Part shown: positions 1 through 9,232 of the stretch, piece by piece
Position numbering within the stretch: position 1 is the first letter of the stretch
Layout of the letters: every line of letters starts with the position of its first letter
Assembly: GCF_000830985.1 (NCBI RefSeq)
Contig: NZ_CP007151.1
Span: 186,001 to 250,000, forward strand
Direction of reading: 5' to 3'
Length of the DNA stretch: 64,000 nt
From: Marinobacter similis
GTDB taxonomy: Bacteria; Pseudomonadota; Gammaproteobacteria; Pseudomonadales; Oleiphilaceae
Translations under genes and position numbers: made by a program
Notes under the pieces: model-generated
Told to the model about the DNA's origin: nothing
The model's database searches: none
The model's input: only the letters and a program-made list of their open reading frames with translations

Positions 1-2162
1 GACGACCGGTTCCATTTCATCGACTGGACCAAGACCGCGTTCGAAAACGTGGATGTGATTCCACCGGGCAACGGCATCATGCACCAGATCAACCTGGAGA
101 AGATGTCTCCGGTGGTGCAATCACGCGGCGGCGTGGCGTTTCCGGATACCTGTGTGGGTACCGATAGTCACACCCCGATGGTCGACGCGCTGGGCGTTAT
201 TTCTGTAGCGTCGGTGGCCTGGAAGCGGAGAGCGTTATGCTCGGCCGAGCATCCATGATGCGTCTACCGGACATAGTTGGTGTTGCGTTGACGGGCAAGC
301 TGCGCCCGGGTATCACCAGTACGGACATGGTACTGGCACTGACCGAATTCCTGCGTAAGGAACGTGTGGTCGGTGCTTATCTTGAGTTCTTTGGCGAGGG
401 CGCCGACAGCCTGACGGTTGGCGACCGCGCAACGATCTCGAACATGACGCCAGAGTATGGTGCTACCGCCGCTATGTTCTATATCGATGGCCAGACCATT
501 GATTACCTGAAACTGACCGGGCGCGAAGATGATCAGGTTGCGCTGGTCGAGAACTACGCCAAGCACACAGGCCTGTGGGCCGACAGCCTGAAGTCCGCGG
601 AATACGAGCGGATTCTGACCTTTGATCTTTCCACAGTTGAGCGAACCCTTGCCGGACCGTCCAATCCCCACGCACACCTGCCCACCTCCGAGCTGGTCAA
701 GCGTGGCATTGCCGGCGAATGGGAGCAGGAAGAGGGAAAGATGCCGGATGGTGCGGTCATCATCGCCGCCATCACCAGCTGCACCAACACCTCGAACCCG
801 CGGAACATGGTAGCCGCTGGCCTGATCGCCCGTAATGCAAACAAGCTGGGCCTGACCCGAAAGCCCTGGGTGAAGTCGTCACTGGCACCGGGCTCCAAAA
901 CGGTCAAGATGTATCTGGAAGAAGCCGATCTGCTACCTGAGCTGGAGAATCTTGGCTTTGGTGTTGTTGCCTTTGCCTGTACCACCTGCAATGGCATGAG
1001 TGGTGCGCTGGATCCGGAAATCCAGAAGGAAATCGTTGACCGCGATCTCTACTCAACGGCTGTTCTGTCCGGCAACCGTAATTTCGACGGCCGTATTCAC
1101 CCCTACGCCAAGCAGGCGTTCCTGGCATCACCACCGCTGGTTGTGGCGTACGCGATCGCAGGCACTATCCGCTTCGATATTGAAAAGGATGTTCTGGGTT
1201 ACGACCAGGAAGGTAATGCGGTCACTCTGAAAGACATCTGGCCGAGCGATGAGGAAATCGACTCCATCGTTAAAACCAGTGTTAAGCCGGAACAGTTCCG
1301 TAGTACCTACATTCCGATGTTCGACATCACCCGTGATGCTAACGCCAAAACCAACCCGAACTACGAGTGGCGTCCGCAGAGCACGTACATCCGCCGCCCG
1401 CCTTATTGGGAAGGTGGATTGGCCGGGGAAAAGGCGCTCAAGGGCATGCGTCCGCTGGCGATCCTGCCGGACAACATCACCACCGACCACCTGTCGCCGT
1501 CCAACGCCATTATGATGAACAGTGCGGCGGGTGAATACCTGCACAAAATGGGCGTGCCGGAGGAAGACTTCAACTCCTACGCGACCCACCGTGGTGACCA
1601 CCTAACGGCGCAGCGTGCCACCTTTGCCAACCCGAAACTGTTCAATGAAATGGTTCGGGATGAAAATGGCAATGTGAAGCAAGGTTCGCTGGCGCGAGTC
1701 GAGCCCGAAGGCAAAGTGACGCGCATGTGGGAAGCAATCGAAACCTACATGGAGCGCAAACAGCCGCTGATCATCATTGCCGGTGCCGACTATGGTCAGG
1801 GCTCCTCCCGTGACTGGGCGGCCAAAGGCGTTGCCCTGGCGGGCGTTGAAGCCATTGTTGCGGAAGGGTTTGAGCGAATCCACCGGACCAACCTGGTGGG
1901 TATGGGCGTTATGCCCCTTCAGTTTGAAGACGGCACAACCCGTCAGACCCTGGCGCTTGATGGCACCGAGACATACGACGTGGAAGGTACTGCCGCGCCG
2001 AAAGCGGAAATGACGCTGGTTATTCATCGTAAAAACGGCAGCACCGAGCATGTACCGGTGATCTGTCGCCTGGATACCGCTGAGGAGCTCTCCATCTATA
2101 CCGCGGGCGGTGTTCTGCAGCGGTTCGCTCAGGACTTCCTGGAGGCGGAGGGCGCCGCATGA
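1..2162 (+). CDS. acnD: AcnD, Fe/S-dependent 2-methylisocitrate dehydratase (5' partial, one frameshift)
   Basis: Aconitase-family enzyme of the methylcitrate cycle; AcnD with PrpF converts 2-methylcitrate to 2-methyl-cis-aconitate in the cytoplasm. The gene enters from the left edge in frame 1. It shows the iron-sulfur cysteines (ITSCTNTSNP near 775, ACTTCNGMSG near 977) and the swivel-domain motif YGQGSSRDWAAKG near 1790. One base is missing near 208: GTAGCG should read GTAGGCG, restoring VISVGVGGLEAESVMLGRAS. After that the frame is open to the TGA at 2160. The stop overlaps the prpF start (ATGA), so the two are translationally coupled. Assignment as AcnD rather than AcnA/AcnB rests on the adjacent prpF and the nearby prpD. 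Confidence 0.93.
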
Positions 2163-3336
2163 GCCATCCAGCGCAAGTAAGAGTTCCCGCCACGTACATG
2201 CGTGGCGGAACCAGCAAGGGCGTGTTCTTCAGGCTTCAGGACCTGCCTGAGGCAGCTCAGGTGCCGGGTGAAACCCGGGACAAGCTGCTGCTGCGGGTTA
2301 TCGGTAGCCCGGATCCGTATCAGAAACAGACCGACGGTATGGGCGGTGCAACCTCGAGCACCAGTAAAACGGTGATCCTGGCCGAGCCGACGCAGCCGGA
2401 CCACGATGTCGACTACCTGTTCGGGCAGGTGTCCATCGATAAGCCGTTTGTGGACTGGAGTGGCAATTGCGGCAATTTGACGGCTGCCGTCGGCGCCTTT
2501 GCCATCAATGGCGGGTTCGTGTCCCAGGACCGGATCCCCGAGGATGGCTTTTGCACGGTTCGTATCTGGCAGGCGAACATCCGGAAAACCATTGTTGCCC
2601 AGGTTCCGATCACCAATGGTGAAGTGCAGGAAACCGGTGATTTTGAGCTGGATGGGGTGACCTTTCCCGCAGCCGAGGTCCAGGTGGAATTCATGGACCG
2701 GCCGATGGCGACGGGGCGATGTTCCCAACGGGAAACGTGGCCGATGATCTGGAGGTTCCGGGTGTCGGAACCCTGCGCGCCACCATGATCAATGCCGGTA
2801 TCCCAACCATCTTTGTTAATGCCGAAGACATTGGGTACACCGGTACCGAATTGCAGGACGCCATTAATGGCGACCCCAAGGCTCTGGCCATGTTCGAGAC
2901 CATTCGGGCTCACGGTGCGCTCAAGATGGGTCTGATTGGTCATGTGGACGAGGCAGCCGGCCGACAGCACACACCGAAAGTGGCGTTTGTAGCTGCTCCG
3001 GTCGACTACGTGTCTTCCAGTGGCAAGCAGATCAAGGCCGGAGACATTGATGTCCTGGTGCGTGCTTTGTCCATGGGCAAACTGCACCACGCCATGATGG
3101 GAACCGCTGCTGTAGCGATTGCAACGGCTTCAGCCGTGCCAGGAACGCTGGTGAACCTCGCTGCTGGCGGCGGCGATCGTACTGACGTCACCTTTGGCCA
3201 CCCCTCGGGCACTTTGCGTGTGGGGGCCGAGGCCAGCCAGGTAAATGGTCAGTGGACGGCGACTAAAGCGATCATGAGTCGCAGTGCCCGAATCCTGATG
3301 GAGGGTTGGGTAAGAGTGCCAGGAAATTCCTTTTAA
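2159..3336 (+). CDS. prpF: PrpF, AcnD-accessory aconitate isomerase (one frameshift)
   Basis: PrpF belongs to the diaminopimelate-epimerase fold family and isomerises the AcnD product in the methylcitrate cycle. The N-terminus PATYMRGGTSKGVFF and the later DWSGNCGNLTAAVGAFA are family signatures. A base is missing near 2698: GACCGG should read GACCCGG, which restores MDPADGDGAMFPTGN. With that base the protein is 392 residues, the normal family length. It overlaps acnD by four bases and is followed by a strong terminator, so it is the last gene of the acnD operon. Confidence 0.93.
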
Positions 3337-3353
3337 ACGTTGAATGCTTAAAT

Positions 3354-3390
3354 AAAAAGGGCTGGTCTAGAGACCAGCCCTTTTTATTTT
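3354..3390. terminator. Bidirectional rho-independent terminator
   Basis: A 14-bp perfect stem (AAAAAGGGCTGGTC / GACCAGCCCTTTTT) with a four-base loop, with an A run before and a T run after it. It lies between the convergent stops of prpF (plus) and the PEP-CTERM gene (minus) and can serve both. Confidence 0.9.
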
Positions 3391-3408
3391 ATGTCTAAGC
3401 ACTTTGAA

Positions 3409-4149
3409 TTAGCAGTTTCTGGCCAACCTCTTGCGAGCGGCAAATCCCAGCAAAGCGAGTCCGAACAGGGCCAGCGTTGAGGGCTCTGGAACCTGGAAGG
3501 CTCGAGCTTTAATTAGACCCCCAAGGACAGCTTTGTTGTTCCGTTTCTCCTTGGTCCAGAACTCGCTCGCTAACTCACTATCATAGAAAAATCCCGAGAG
3601 GTCGAGATAGTAGGCTGTGTTTCCAACGACGAATTCCTCCGAAGAACCTTCATTGCGGCTGAAAGTTACCCGGTCGGCGCAACCGAAATAATTTACACCT
3701 TGTCGGTTATTACCGCCATTAGCACACATGCCGCTTCGGGGATGGTTTTTAGTTTCCCAATGCTCGAAATCGAACACGGATTCAATCGTCTTTGATGCCC
3801 CATCGATCAGAAGCGTGGTTGAAACGAGCAGAGAAGCCGTTTGCAGACTTGAGCCAGTAATTGGGTAGTTGTAATGGAGGAACTTGCCCAAAGCGAACGG
3901 GCTGTTTTCTTCAATCTCAAAGCTGGGCGGTGCGTACCCCTCAAACGAATATCCACTCTGTCTACCACGATAAGTTGGGTTTCCCCACTTGATTGTATCG
4001 GTGCCAATACCTGAAACGCTGGGGGATCCCGGAGTGGCGGCAGTCCAGGTCCCACTAACATCCGTGGCGTAGATCGCTACTGACGAGGCGGGCATCGCAA
4101 AGAATAGTGTCGAAATCAGAACAGACATAGGAACGAGTATATTTTTCAT
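3409..4149 (-). CDS. PEP-CTERM sorting domain protein, THxN-like
   Basis: Exported exosortase substrate of 246 residues. It has a signal peptide (MKNILVPMSVLISTLFFAM..., cleavage probably after ASS near residue 23). The C-terminal tripartite signal is VPEPSTLALFGLALLGFAARKRL: a PEP motif, a hydrophobic helix and a basic end. The middle part has FALGKFLHYNYPITGSS followed by a beta-rich stretch. This resembles the THxN family of PEP-CTERM proteins, though the threonine of the motif is replaced here (LHYN); that family call is an inference. Four cysteines could form disulfides. It lies between prpF and prpD on the opposite strand and has its own sigma-54 promoter at 4238-4254. XrtA at 37232 is the likely processing enzyme. 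Confidence 0.88.
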   Translation of the reverse strand: MKNILVPMSVLISTLFFAMPASSVAIYATDVSGTWTAATPGSPSVSGIGTDTIKWGNPTYRGRQSGYSFEGYAPPSFEIEENSPFALGKFLHYNYPITGSSLQTASLLVSTTLLIDGASKTIESVFDFEHWETKNHPRSGMCANGGNNRQGVNYFGCADRVTFSRNEGSSEEFVVGNTAYYLDLSGFFYDSELASEFWTKEKRNNKAVLGGLIKARAFQVPEPSTLALFGLALLGFAARKRLARNC

Positions 4150-4237
4150 GATTTGGCTTCCCTGTTTTCGGTTCTAACACCAATGTCTTTTCCTTTCTAA
4201 AAACCCTAAAGCGCTTGAGCCTCGGATATCCCTCTCA

Positions 4238-4254
4238 AGCAAGGAACCAACCAA
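4238..4254 (-). promoter_or_regulatory. Sigma-54 (-24/-12) promoter of PEP-CTERM gene
   Basis: Read on the minus strand: TTGGTTGGTTCCTTGCT. GG and GC are separated by exactly 10 bases and the -12 box TTGCT is perfect. The predicted transcript starts about 78 bases before the ATG at 4149. The match to the RpoN consensus, together with prsK/prsR in the same window, supports it. Confidence 0.72.
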
Positions 4255-4445
4255 GTTTTCATTTTTTCGATATATCAATAGGGTACAAAGTAAGGGCAGA
4301 GATTAGGAGCGGTAGGTCTCCATTAAATGTAAAGAATATAGACACTACTTGAACGATTAACGGGCTCGGGCCCGGGTGCTGTAGGTTGTTTGACCGTCTA
4401 GGCTAGGCTTTAAAGTGGGACAAAACAGAACAGGGAGCTATTACC

Positions 4446-5930
4446 ATGTCACAAACCTTTGATTTCAATGAGCGACCGGATTACGACGAGGTTTTGCAGT
4501 GGATCGCAAACTACGTCCTCACCTATAGCATTGACAGCGAAGAAGCGTGGAATACGGCACGCTATTGCCTGATGGACACAATTGGCTGTGGAATGCTTGC
4601 GTTGCGTTTTCCTGAGTGCACCAAGCACCTTGGGCCGATGGTAGATGGAACGATCGTTCCTAATGGAGCCAGGGTTCCTGGAACTTCATTCCGCCTTGAT
4701 CCGGTGAAGGCGGCTTGGGATATCGGCTGCATAGTTCGTTGGCTGGATTTCAACGACACCTGGCTCGCAGCGGAGTGGGGCCACCCCTCCGACAACCTCG
4801 GTGCGATACTCGCGGTTGCCGACCACCTCTCGCAAAAGCAGATTTCCGAGGACAAAGCGCCCCTGACAACGCGAACTGTGTTGGAAGCCATGATTATGGC
4901 TCATGAAATTCAGGGTGTGTTGGCATTGGAGAATTCGTTCAATCGTGTGGGACTGGATCACGTGGTGCTGGTCAAAGTTGCATCCACTGCCGTGGTCGCG
5001 AAACTCTTGGGTGCTAATCGTGAGCAGCTTCTTTCGGCCCTGTCGCACGCCTGGGTTGATGGACAAGCGCTACGAACCTACCGGCACGCACCTAATGCCG
5101 GATCCAGAAAATCCTGGGCTGCAGGGGATGCTACCTCCCGAGCTGTGCGGCTGGCGGATATCGCCATGCGTGGTGAGATGGGAATACCAGGAGCTCTTAC
5201 CGCCCCTCAATGGGGGTTTTACGATGTGTTGTTCAGCAAAACCAATAAAGACCAAAAACTGAAGCCTGACTCTCTAAGAAAATTCTCGATTCCACAGGAA
5301 CTCGGTTCTTACGTGATGGAAAACATCCTCTTCAAGATTTCTTTTCCGGCGGAGTTCCACGCCCAGACGGCCGCTGAGGCAGCGGTTTCACTCCATCCGG
5401 AGGTTCGGGATCGACTGCAAGACATTGACAAAGTTGTAATCACTACTCATGAGTCCGCGATACGCATCATTTCTAAAGTAGGCAAGCTTGCCAATGAAGC
5501 CGACAGGGATCACTGCCTGCAATACATGACTGCAGTGCCACTAATATTCGGCGAATTGACTGCTGAGCACTACGAGAATGACTTCCACGAGGGGCACCCG
5601 GCCATCGATGAGCTCCGTAACAAAATGGAGGTGATTGAGGATGAACGATTCACTCGAGAGTACCTAGAGGCCGATAAGCGCTCTATAGCTAATGCGGTTC
5701 AGGTGTTTTTTAAGGATGGCAGCCATACCGAGCAAGTGACGGTAGAGTATCCCCTAGGTCATCGGCGCCGCCGTGAGCAGGGGATTCCTCTCCTGAAGGA
5801 AAAGTTCAGGAAAAGCCTTGAAACCCGGTTTCCATCGCAGAGATGTGATCGCATTGTTGATGTTTTTCAAGACCAAAAAAAGTTGGAGTGTCTGCCAGTA
5901 AATGAATTGCTTGAGCTTCTAAAGGCGTAA
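4446..5930 (+). CDS. prpD: 2-methylcitrate dehydratase PrpD
   Basis: MmgE/PrpD family dehydratase, 494 residues, full length. Signatures include the N-terminal [15 protein letters not shown], the substrate-site region [10 protein letters not shown] followed by [10 protein letters not shown], and the C-terminal [13 protein letters not shown]. It acts in the cytoplasm in propionate (methylcitrate) degradation, together with the acnD/prpF pair upstream. The ATG at 4446 is preceded by CAGGGAG. The 296 bases upstream (4150-4445) hold the divergent sigma-54 promoter and an inverted GC-rich stretch (GGGCTCGGGCCCGG near 4360). No clear operator or sigma-70 promoter is visible. Being separated from prpF by a PEP-CTERM gene with terminators, prpD must have its own transcription start. 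Confidence 0.95.
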   Translation: MSQTFDFNERPDYDEVLQWIANYVLTYSIDSEEAWNTARYCLMDTIGCGMLALRFPECTKHLGPMVDGTIVPNGARVPGTSFRLDPVKAAWDIGCIVRWLDFNDTWLAAEWGHPSDNLGAILAVADHLSQKQISEDKAPLTTRTVLEAMIMAHEIQGVLALENSFNRVGLDHVVLVKVASTAVVAKLLGANREQLLSALSHAWVDGQALRTYRHAPNAGSRKSWAAGDATSRAVRLADIAMRGEMGIPGALTAPQWGFYDVLFSKTNKDQKLKPDSLRKFSIPQELGSYVMENILFKISFPAEFHAQTAAEAAVSLHPEVRDRLQDIDKVVITTHESAIRIISKVGKLANEADRDHCLQYMTAVPLIFGELTAEHYENDFHEGHPAIDELRNKMEVIEDERFTREYLEADKRSIANAVQVFFKDGSHTEQVTVEYPLGHRRRREQGIPLLKEKFRKSLETRFPSQRCDRIVDVFQDQKKLECLPVNELLELLKA

Positions 5931-6044
5931 TCAGGTGCTGAGCTTTTAGCCGGTTGCTTATTGTTGCTCGTAATAAAAAGTCGAAAAATTTTACATGCAC
6001 TGCAGAGGTGTTTTCTAAGCCAATGAAAAATATAAAATAATTAG

Positions 6045-6061
6045 TTGGCCCCTTACTTGCT
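6045..6061 (+). promoter_or_regulatory. Sigma-54 (-24/-12) promoter of PEP-CTERM gene
   Basis: TTGGCCCCTTACTTGCT matches the RpoN consensus, with GG and GC spaced by 10 bases and a perfect TTGCT. The predicted start is about 40 bases upstream of the ATG at 6114. No competing gene lies between. Confidence 0.78.
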
Positions 6062-6113
6062 TTCTAACATTTGTCCACTCAACGAATTACAGGGCAGAGG
6101 CAAGGGAACTAAC

Positions 6114-6869
6114 ATGAAGAATATTTTCGCAGCGCGATTCGCAGGTATTGCATTAGTATCAGCTTTATCAATGTCCACAGCTAATGCGGCATTGATTGAT
6201 GTATCTGTGAGCGGACCTGGAAAGGCAGCAGCAGAAGCAGCCGAAGCCCAATTCTTCTCATATTTAACATCCTCGACTACCGAAACATTTGAAGGTTTTA
6301 CTGCAGCCTCCAACTCAACCGGTCAATCCTCTGTCATCAATACATCTGTTGGCAAGTTCGAACAGTTAGCGGCAGGTGGCAACGGAAGCGCTGCTTGCAA
6401 CGATGATGGGTTCAGCTGTTCCGCTGGCCTGGCGGTACTGAATGCGGCCAACAGTCCTTTTGGGGGGCGTTTCCCCATGCCCCATGAAACCGACAATAAG
6501 AATTGGCTCGACAGCATGGATTCCAGAGAAATGAAGTTTTCCATTGCGGGCATGTATAAAGCTGTTGGCTTTTACATTACAGACCCTAACGACGTCGGCG
6601 GCCTTTTCGATATTGTTTTTGAGGATCAGTCAGCAGTAACTTACAACATGAATGACATCTTCACAGGCGCTCAGTCGAATGGAGCGGCCTACTATTTAGG
6701 CTTCACAAGCGATGTAGCGATTGCGAGCCTGGTATTCCGATCAAACCACAACAACGATGGTTTCGGTATCGACAATGTGACTATCGGCAAGGTGCCAGAG
6801 CCTGGAACACTCGCTCTGTTGGGGTTGGGCTTGATGGGCATCAGCCTTATACGCCGTCGTGCCCAGTAA
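6114..6869 (+). CDS. PEP-CTERM sorting domain protein
   Basis: Exported protein of 251 residues. The ATG at 6114 is chosen because it begins the signal peptide (MKNIFAARFAGIALVSALSM... ending TANA near residue 24); the open frame extends further upstream only through the promoter. The C-terminus VPEPGTLALLGLGLMGISLI followed by RRRAQ is a textbook PEP-CTERM exosortase signal. The body is low in cysteine and rich in small and acidic residues, with an FxIDNV-type beta-sandwich end (GFGIDNVTIG), common in PEP-CTERM proteins of unknown function. It is a single-gene unit: sigma-54 promoter before it, terminator after it. Probable role: surface or matrix protein secreted with the exopolysaccharide. 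Confidence 0.9.
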   Translation: MKNIFAARFAGIALVSALSMSTANAALIDVSVSGPGKAAAEAAEAQFFSYLTSSTTETFEGFTAASNSTGQSSVINTSVGKFEQLAAGGNGSAACNDDGFSCSAGLAVLNAANSPFGGRFPMPHETDNKNWLDSMDSREMKFSIAGMYKAVGFYITDPNDVGGLFDIVFEDQSAVTYNMNDIFTGAQSNGAAYYLGFTSDVAIASLVFRSNHNNDGFGIDNVTIGKVPEPGTLALLGLGLMGISLIRRRAQ

Positions 6870-6895
6870 TATGAGAGTGACCGGAGTGTCACTTC

Positions 6896-6925
6896 AAAAA
6901 ACCCCCTGATCAAGGGGGTTTTTTT
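6896..6925 (+). terminator. Rho-independent terminator after PEP-CTERM gene
   Basis: Stem of AAAAAACCCCC with GGGGGTTTTTT around a short loop, ending in seven Ts. It closes the single-gene PEP-CTERM transcript before the polysaccharide operon. Confidence 0.88.
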
Positions 6926-6975
6926 CTGTCAGAAAAATTTACACCTACTTGAGAGCTAGGCTGATCAGAGACCGA

Positions 6976-7003
6976 TTGAGGTTTACAGCTTTTGGATTAC
7001 ACT
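6976..7003 (+). promoter_or_regulatory. Possible sigma-70 promoter of the polysaccharide operon
   Basis: TTGAGG and TACACT separated by 16 bases, about 70 bases before the first gene of the operon. No sigma-54 element is present in the 145-base gap. The match is modest and unsupported by other evidence. Confidence 0.3.
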
Positions 7004-7070
7004 TTCCAAAGAATAAGATTTCCGATGCAGGACGCTCGGCAGAGCAGTATGAACGGCACAAGGAGTCGAC

Positions 7071-8483
7071 GTGGCCCACGTCAGATTGTTCAGACACTAT
7101 ATTCATCTACCTTTCATCATCCTGGGTCTGATCGACCTCGTCGTTTTGGTATGCGCTTTTAGCCTTGCGGCTTTTTTCCGTTTTTTTGGAGATGTGACGT
7201 TCTTCGTTCAACACATTGGATACGTTCTACCTGCGGCGATTGTATTTGGCTTCTTTAACCTTCTGGTGATGATCTCGCTGGCTGTTCATCAGTCTCGAAT
7301 TGAAGAGGGTATGACAGGCATGATGTTGCGCACCATCATGTCGCTGATTTTAAGCCTGCCTCTATCCGGCTTGTCCTATTTAATGGCGCCCAAGTGGCTT
7401 TGGTACCTAGGTACAACTGATGTGCTGACCACTGCGTCAGTATTCGGTTTTTTTCTTTTAGGCATTGCCAGAACTCTTTTCTTTGGCATGGTTGGAAAGG
7501 AAACTTTCAAACGGAGAGTACTGGTGCTTGGAGCAGGCTCTCGTGCTCGGCAGTTGCTTGACGATTTGCAATCTCCTCTCAGCAGGAAGGGATTTACCTT
7601 ACGGGGGTTTATTCCGATTGCAGGTGAGTCCGTGGAGATTGAAGCCGAGCACCTCGTACAACCCCCTCGTACGCTCCGAGAGTATGCGTTGGAGCATCGA
7701 ATTACTGAGATCGTGGTTGCGGCTGATGATCGCCGTAAGCATCTGCCAATGGACGATTTGCTGGAATGCAAGATGGAAGGGGTCCGAGTTGTGGACGGTG
7801 CCAATTTTTACGAAAGCGAATCCCGTAAGGTAGCACTGGAAATGATAAGCCATGGTTGGCTTGTTTTTTCAGACGGTTTCACTGTGTCGACCGTGTCTGG
7901 CTTTAGCAAGCGCGCATTGGATGTGCTGGCTTCAGGCTTACTGCTCATTGGTGGTTTGCCCTTGATGGTTTTCACTGTAATTGCTATCAAAATCGAGGAT
8001 GGGTTAAGTGCCCCAGTTTTTTATAGCCAAGAACGCGTAGGCCTGAATGGAAAGGTATTCAAAGTGCACAAGTTCCGTTCCATGCGCGCGGACGCAGAAA
8101 AAAACGGTGCGGTGTGGGCCCAAAAAAATGATAGCCGCGTTACACGCGTCGGAGAGTTTATCCGTAAATTGCGAATCGACGAGCTCCCACAAATTTTTAA
8201 TGTACTTAACGGCACCATGGCCTTTGTTGGCCCGCGACCTGAGCGACCCGTATTCGTAGAAGAGCTGGCAAAAAAAATTCCCTACTACAATGAACGCCAT
8301 AGGGTGAAGCCGGGAATAACCGGGTGGGCTCAGCTGTGCTTTGCCTATGCTGACAGCGAAGAAGATACTCGCGAAAAACTTCGCTATGACTTGTATTACA
8401 TCAAAAATCAAAGCCTGCTTCTGGATTTGTTGATTATAATTCAAACAGTGGAAGTCGTGTTGTTCAAGAAAGGGTCACGGTAG
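7071..8483 (+). CDS. XrtA-system polyprenyl glycosylphosphotransferase (EpsB/WbaP-like, TIGR03013-type)
   Basis: Inner-membrane enzyme of 470 residues that starts polymer synthesis by loading the first sugar-phosphate onto undecaprenyl phosphate. Four N-terminal membrane segments (to about residue 145) are followed by a Rossmann-like domain (RRVLVLGAGSRARQLLDDL) and a C-terminal bacterial sugar transferase domain with KRALDVLASGLLLIGG, VHKFRSMRADAE, RIDELPQIFNVL and VGPRPERPVF. The start is GTG at 7071, with AAGGAG seven bases upstream. It is the first gene of the 7071-22893 operon. Order and family match XrtA/PEP-CTERM polysaccharide loci. Confidence 0.93.
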   Translation: MAHVRLFRHYIHLPFIILGLIDLVVLVCAFSLAAFFRFFGDVTFFVQHIGYVLPAAIVFGFFNLLVMISLAVHQSRIEEGMTGMMLRTIMSLILSLPLSGLSYLMAPKWLWYLGTTDVLTTASVFGFFLLGIARTLFFGMVGKETFKRRVLVLGAGSRARQLLDDLQSPLSRKGFTLRGFIPIAGESVEIEAEHLVQPPRTLREYALEHRITEIVVAADDRRKHLPMDDLLECKMEGVRVVDGANFYESESRKVALEMISHGWLVFSDGFTVSTVSGFSKRALDVLASGLLLIGGLPLMVFTVIAIKIEDGLSAPVFYSQERVGLNGKVFKVHKFRSMRADAEKNGAVWAQKNDSRVTRVGEFIRKLRIDELPQIFNVLNGTMAFVGPRPERPVFVEELAKKIPYYNERHRVKPGITGWAQLCFAYADSEEDTREKLRYDLYYIKNQSLLLDLLIIIQTVEVVLFKKGSR

Positions 8484-8540
8484 TTTCGGAAGTCAGTTTC
8501 TTCCGAAACATTGAAATCAGCAGGGATTAACAAAGAGAGT

Positions 8541-9191
8541 ATGAAAATGTCATGGACGCATTTCCCTATGGGACTGGTAGTTCTTTCAATGGTGGTAGCC
8601 GTGTTCACAGGGTGCGCTACGCCTACTTCCTCTTCACCTGAAAAAATTCAACGCGCGTTGGCAATAGATGTCCGGGACAGTGTTGACCAGTACATCCTCG
8701 GTGCAACTGACGTTGTTCGTGTCTCCGTATGGCGAAATCAGGATATAAGTATTTCGGTTCCCGTACGCCCTGATGGAAAGATTTCTGTACCTCTTGTTGG
8801 AGATGTGACAGCTAGTGGGAGAACACCCGAGCAGTTAGCCGCTGCCATCCGGGAGTCGCTTTCACAGTACATTCGTGAACCTCAGGTAAGTGTGGTAGTC
8901 ACTTCCATGGGCAGTCATGAGTTTACTGACCGGGTTCGAGTTACCGGTGCAGTTCGGCAACCACTATCGATTCCTCACAGAAGTGGTATGACCGTGTTGG
9001 ATATGTTCCTTAATGCTGGTGGGGCAAACGAATTTGCCGCACTGAACAACACGATGCTGTATAGGAAGTTCGACGGTGAGGTTGTAGCCATACCAATCAT
9101 GCTGGACGACATACTGAACAAGGGGAAGATTCGGACGAACTACCCAATGCGGCCGGGAGATATTCTGTCAGTTCCTGAACGTAATTTTTAA
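8541..9191 (+). CDS. Wza-like polysaccharide export lipoprotein (XrtA-associated)
   Basis: Outer-membrane export component of about 216 residues. The ATG at 8541 is preferred over an upstream TTG because it precedes the lipoprotein signal peptide, ending in the lipobox VFTGC. A Poly_export domain (YILGATDVVRVSVWRNQDIS, then VRPDGKISVPLVGDV) is followed by a SLBB domain (VRVTGAVRQPLSIPHRSGMT) and PGDILSVPERNF. It is short compared with full Wza, as expected for the XrtA-type export protein. It sits directly upstream of the chain-length protein. Confidence 0.92.
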   Translation: MKMSWTHFPMGLVVLSMVVAVFTGCATPTSSSPEKIQRALAIDVRDSVDQYILGATDVVRVSVWRNQDISISVPVRPDGKISVPLVGDVTASGRTPEQLAAAIRESLSQYIREPQVSVVVTSMGSHEFTDRVRVTGAVRQPLSIPHRSGMTVLDMFLNAGGANEFAALNNTMLYRKFDGEVVAIPIMLDDILNKGKIRTNYPMRPGDILSVPERNF

Positions 9192-9232
9192 CAAGGTTTG
9201 TTTATCGAGACTAATGTCAGCCAGGTGAGACT

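Noticed and set aside
2129..2728. Minus-strand open frame of 199 codons
   Set aside because: Shadow of prpF.
4355..4375. GC-rich near-palindrome before prpD as an operator
   Set aside because: GGGCTCGGGCCCGG is short, and I know no regulator with such a site here; it is not strong enough to annotate.
7071..7073. RfaH/ops-type JUMPstart element upstream of the polysaccharide operon
   Set aside because: No GGCGGTAG-like sequence occurs in the 200 bases before the operon.
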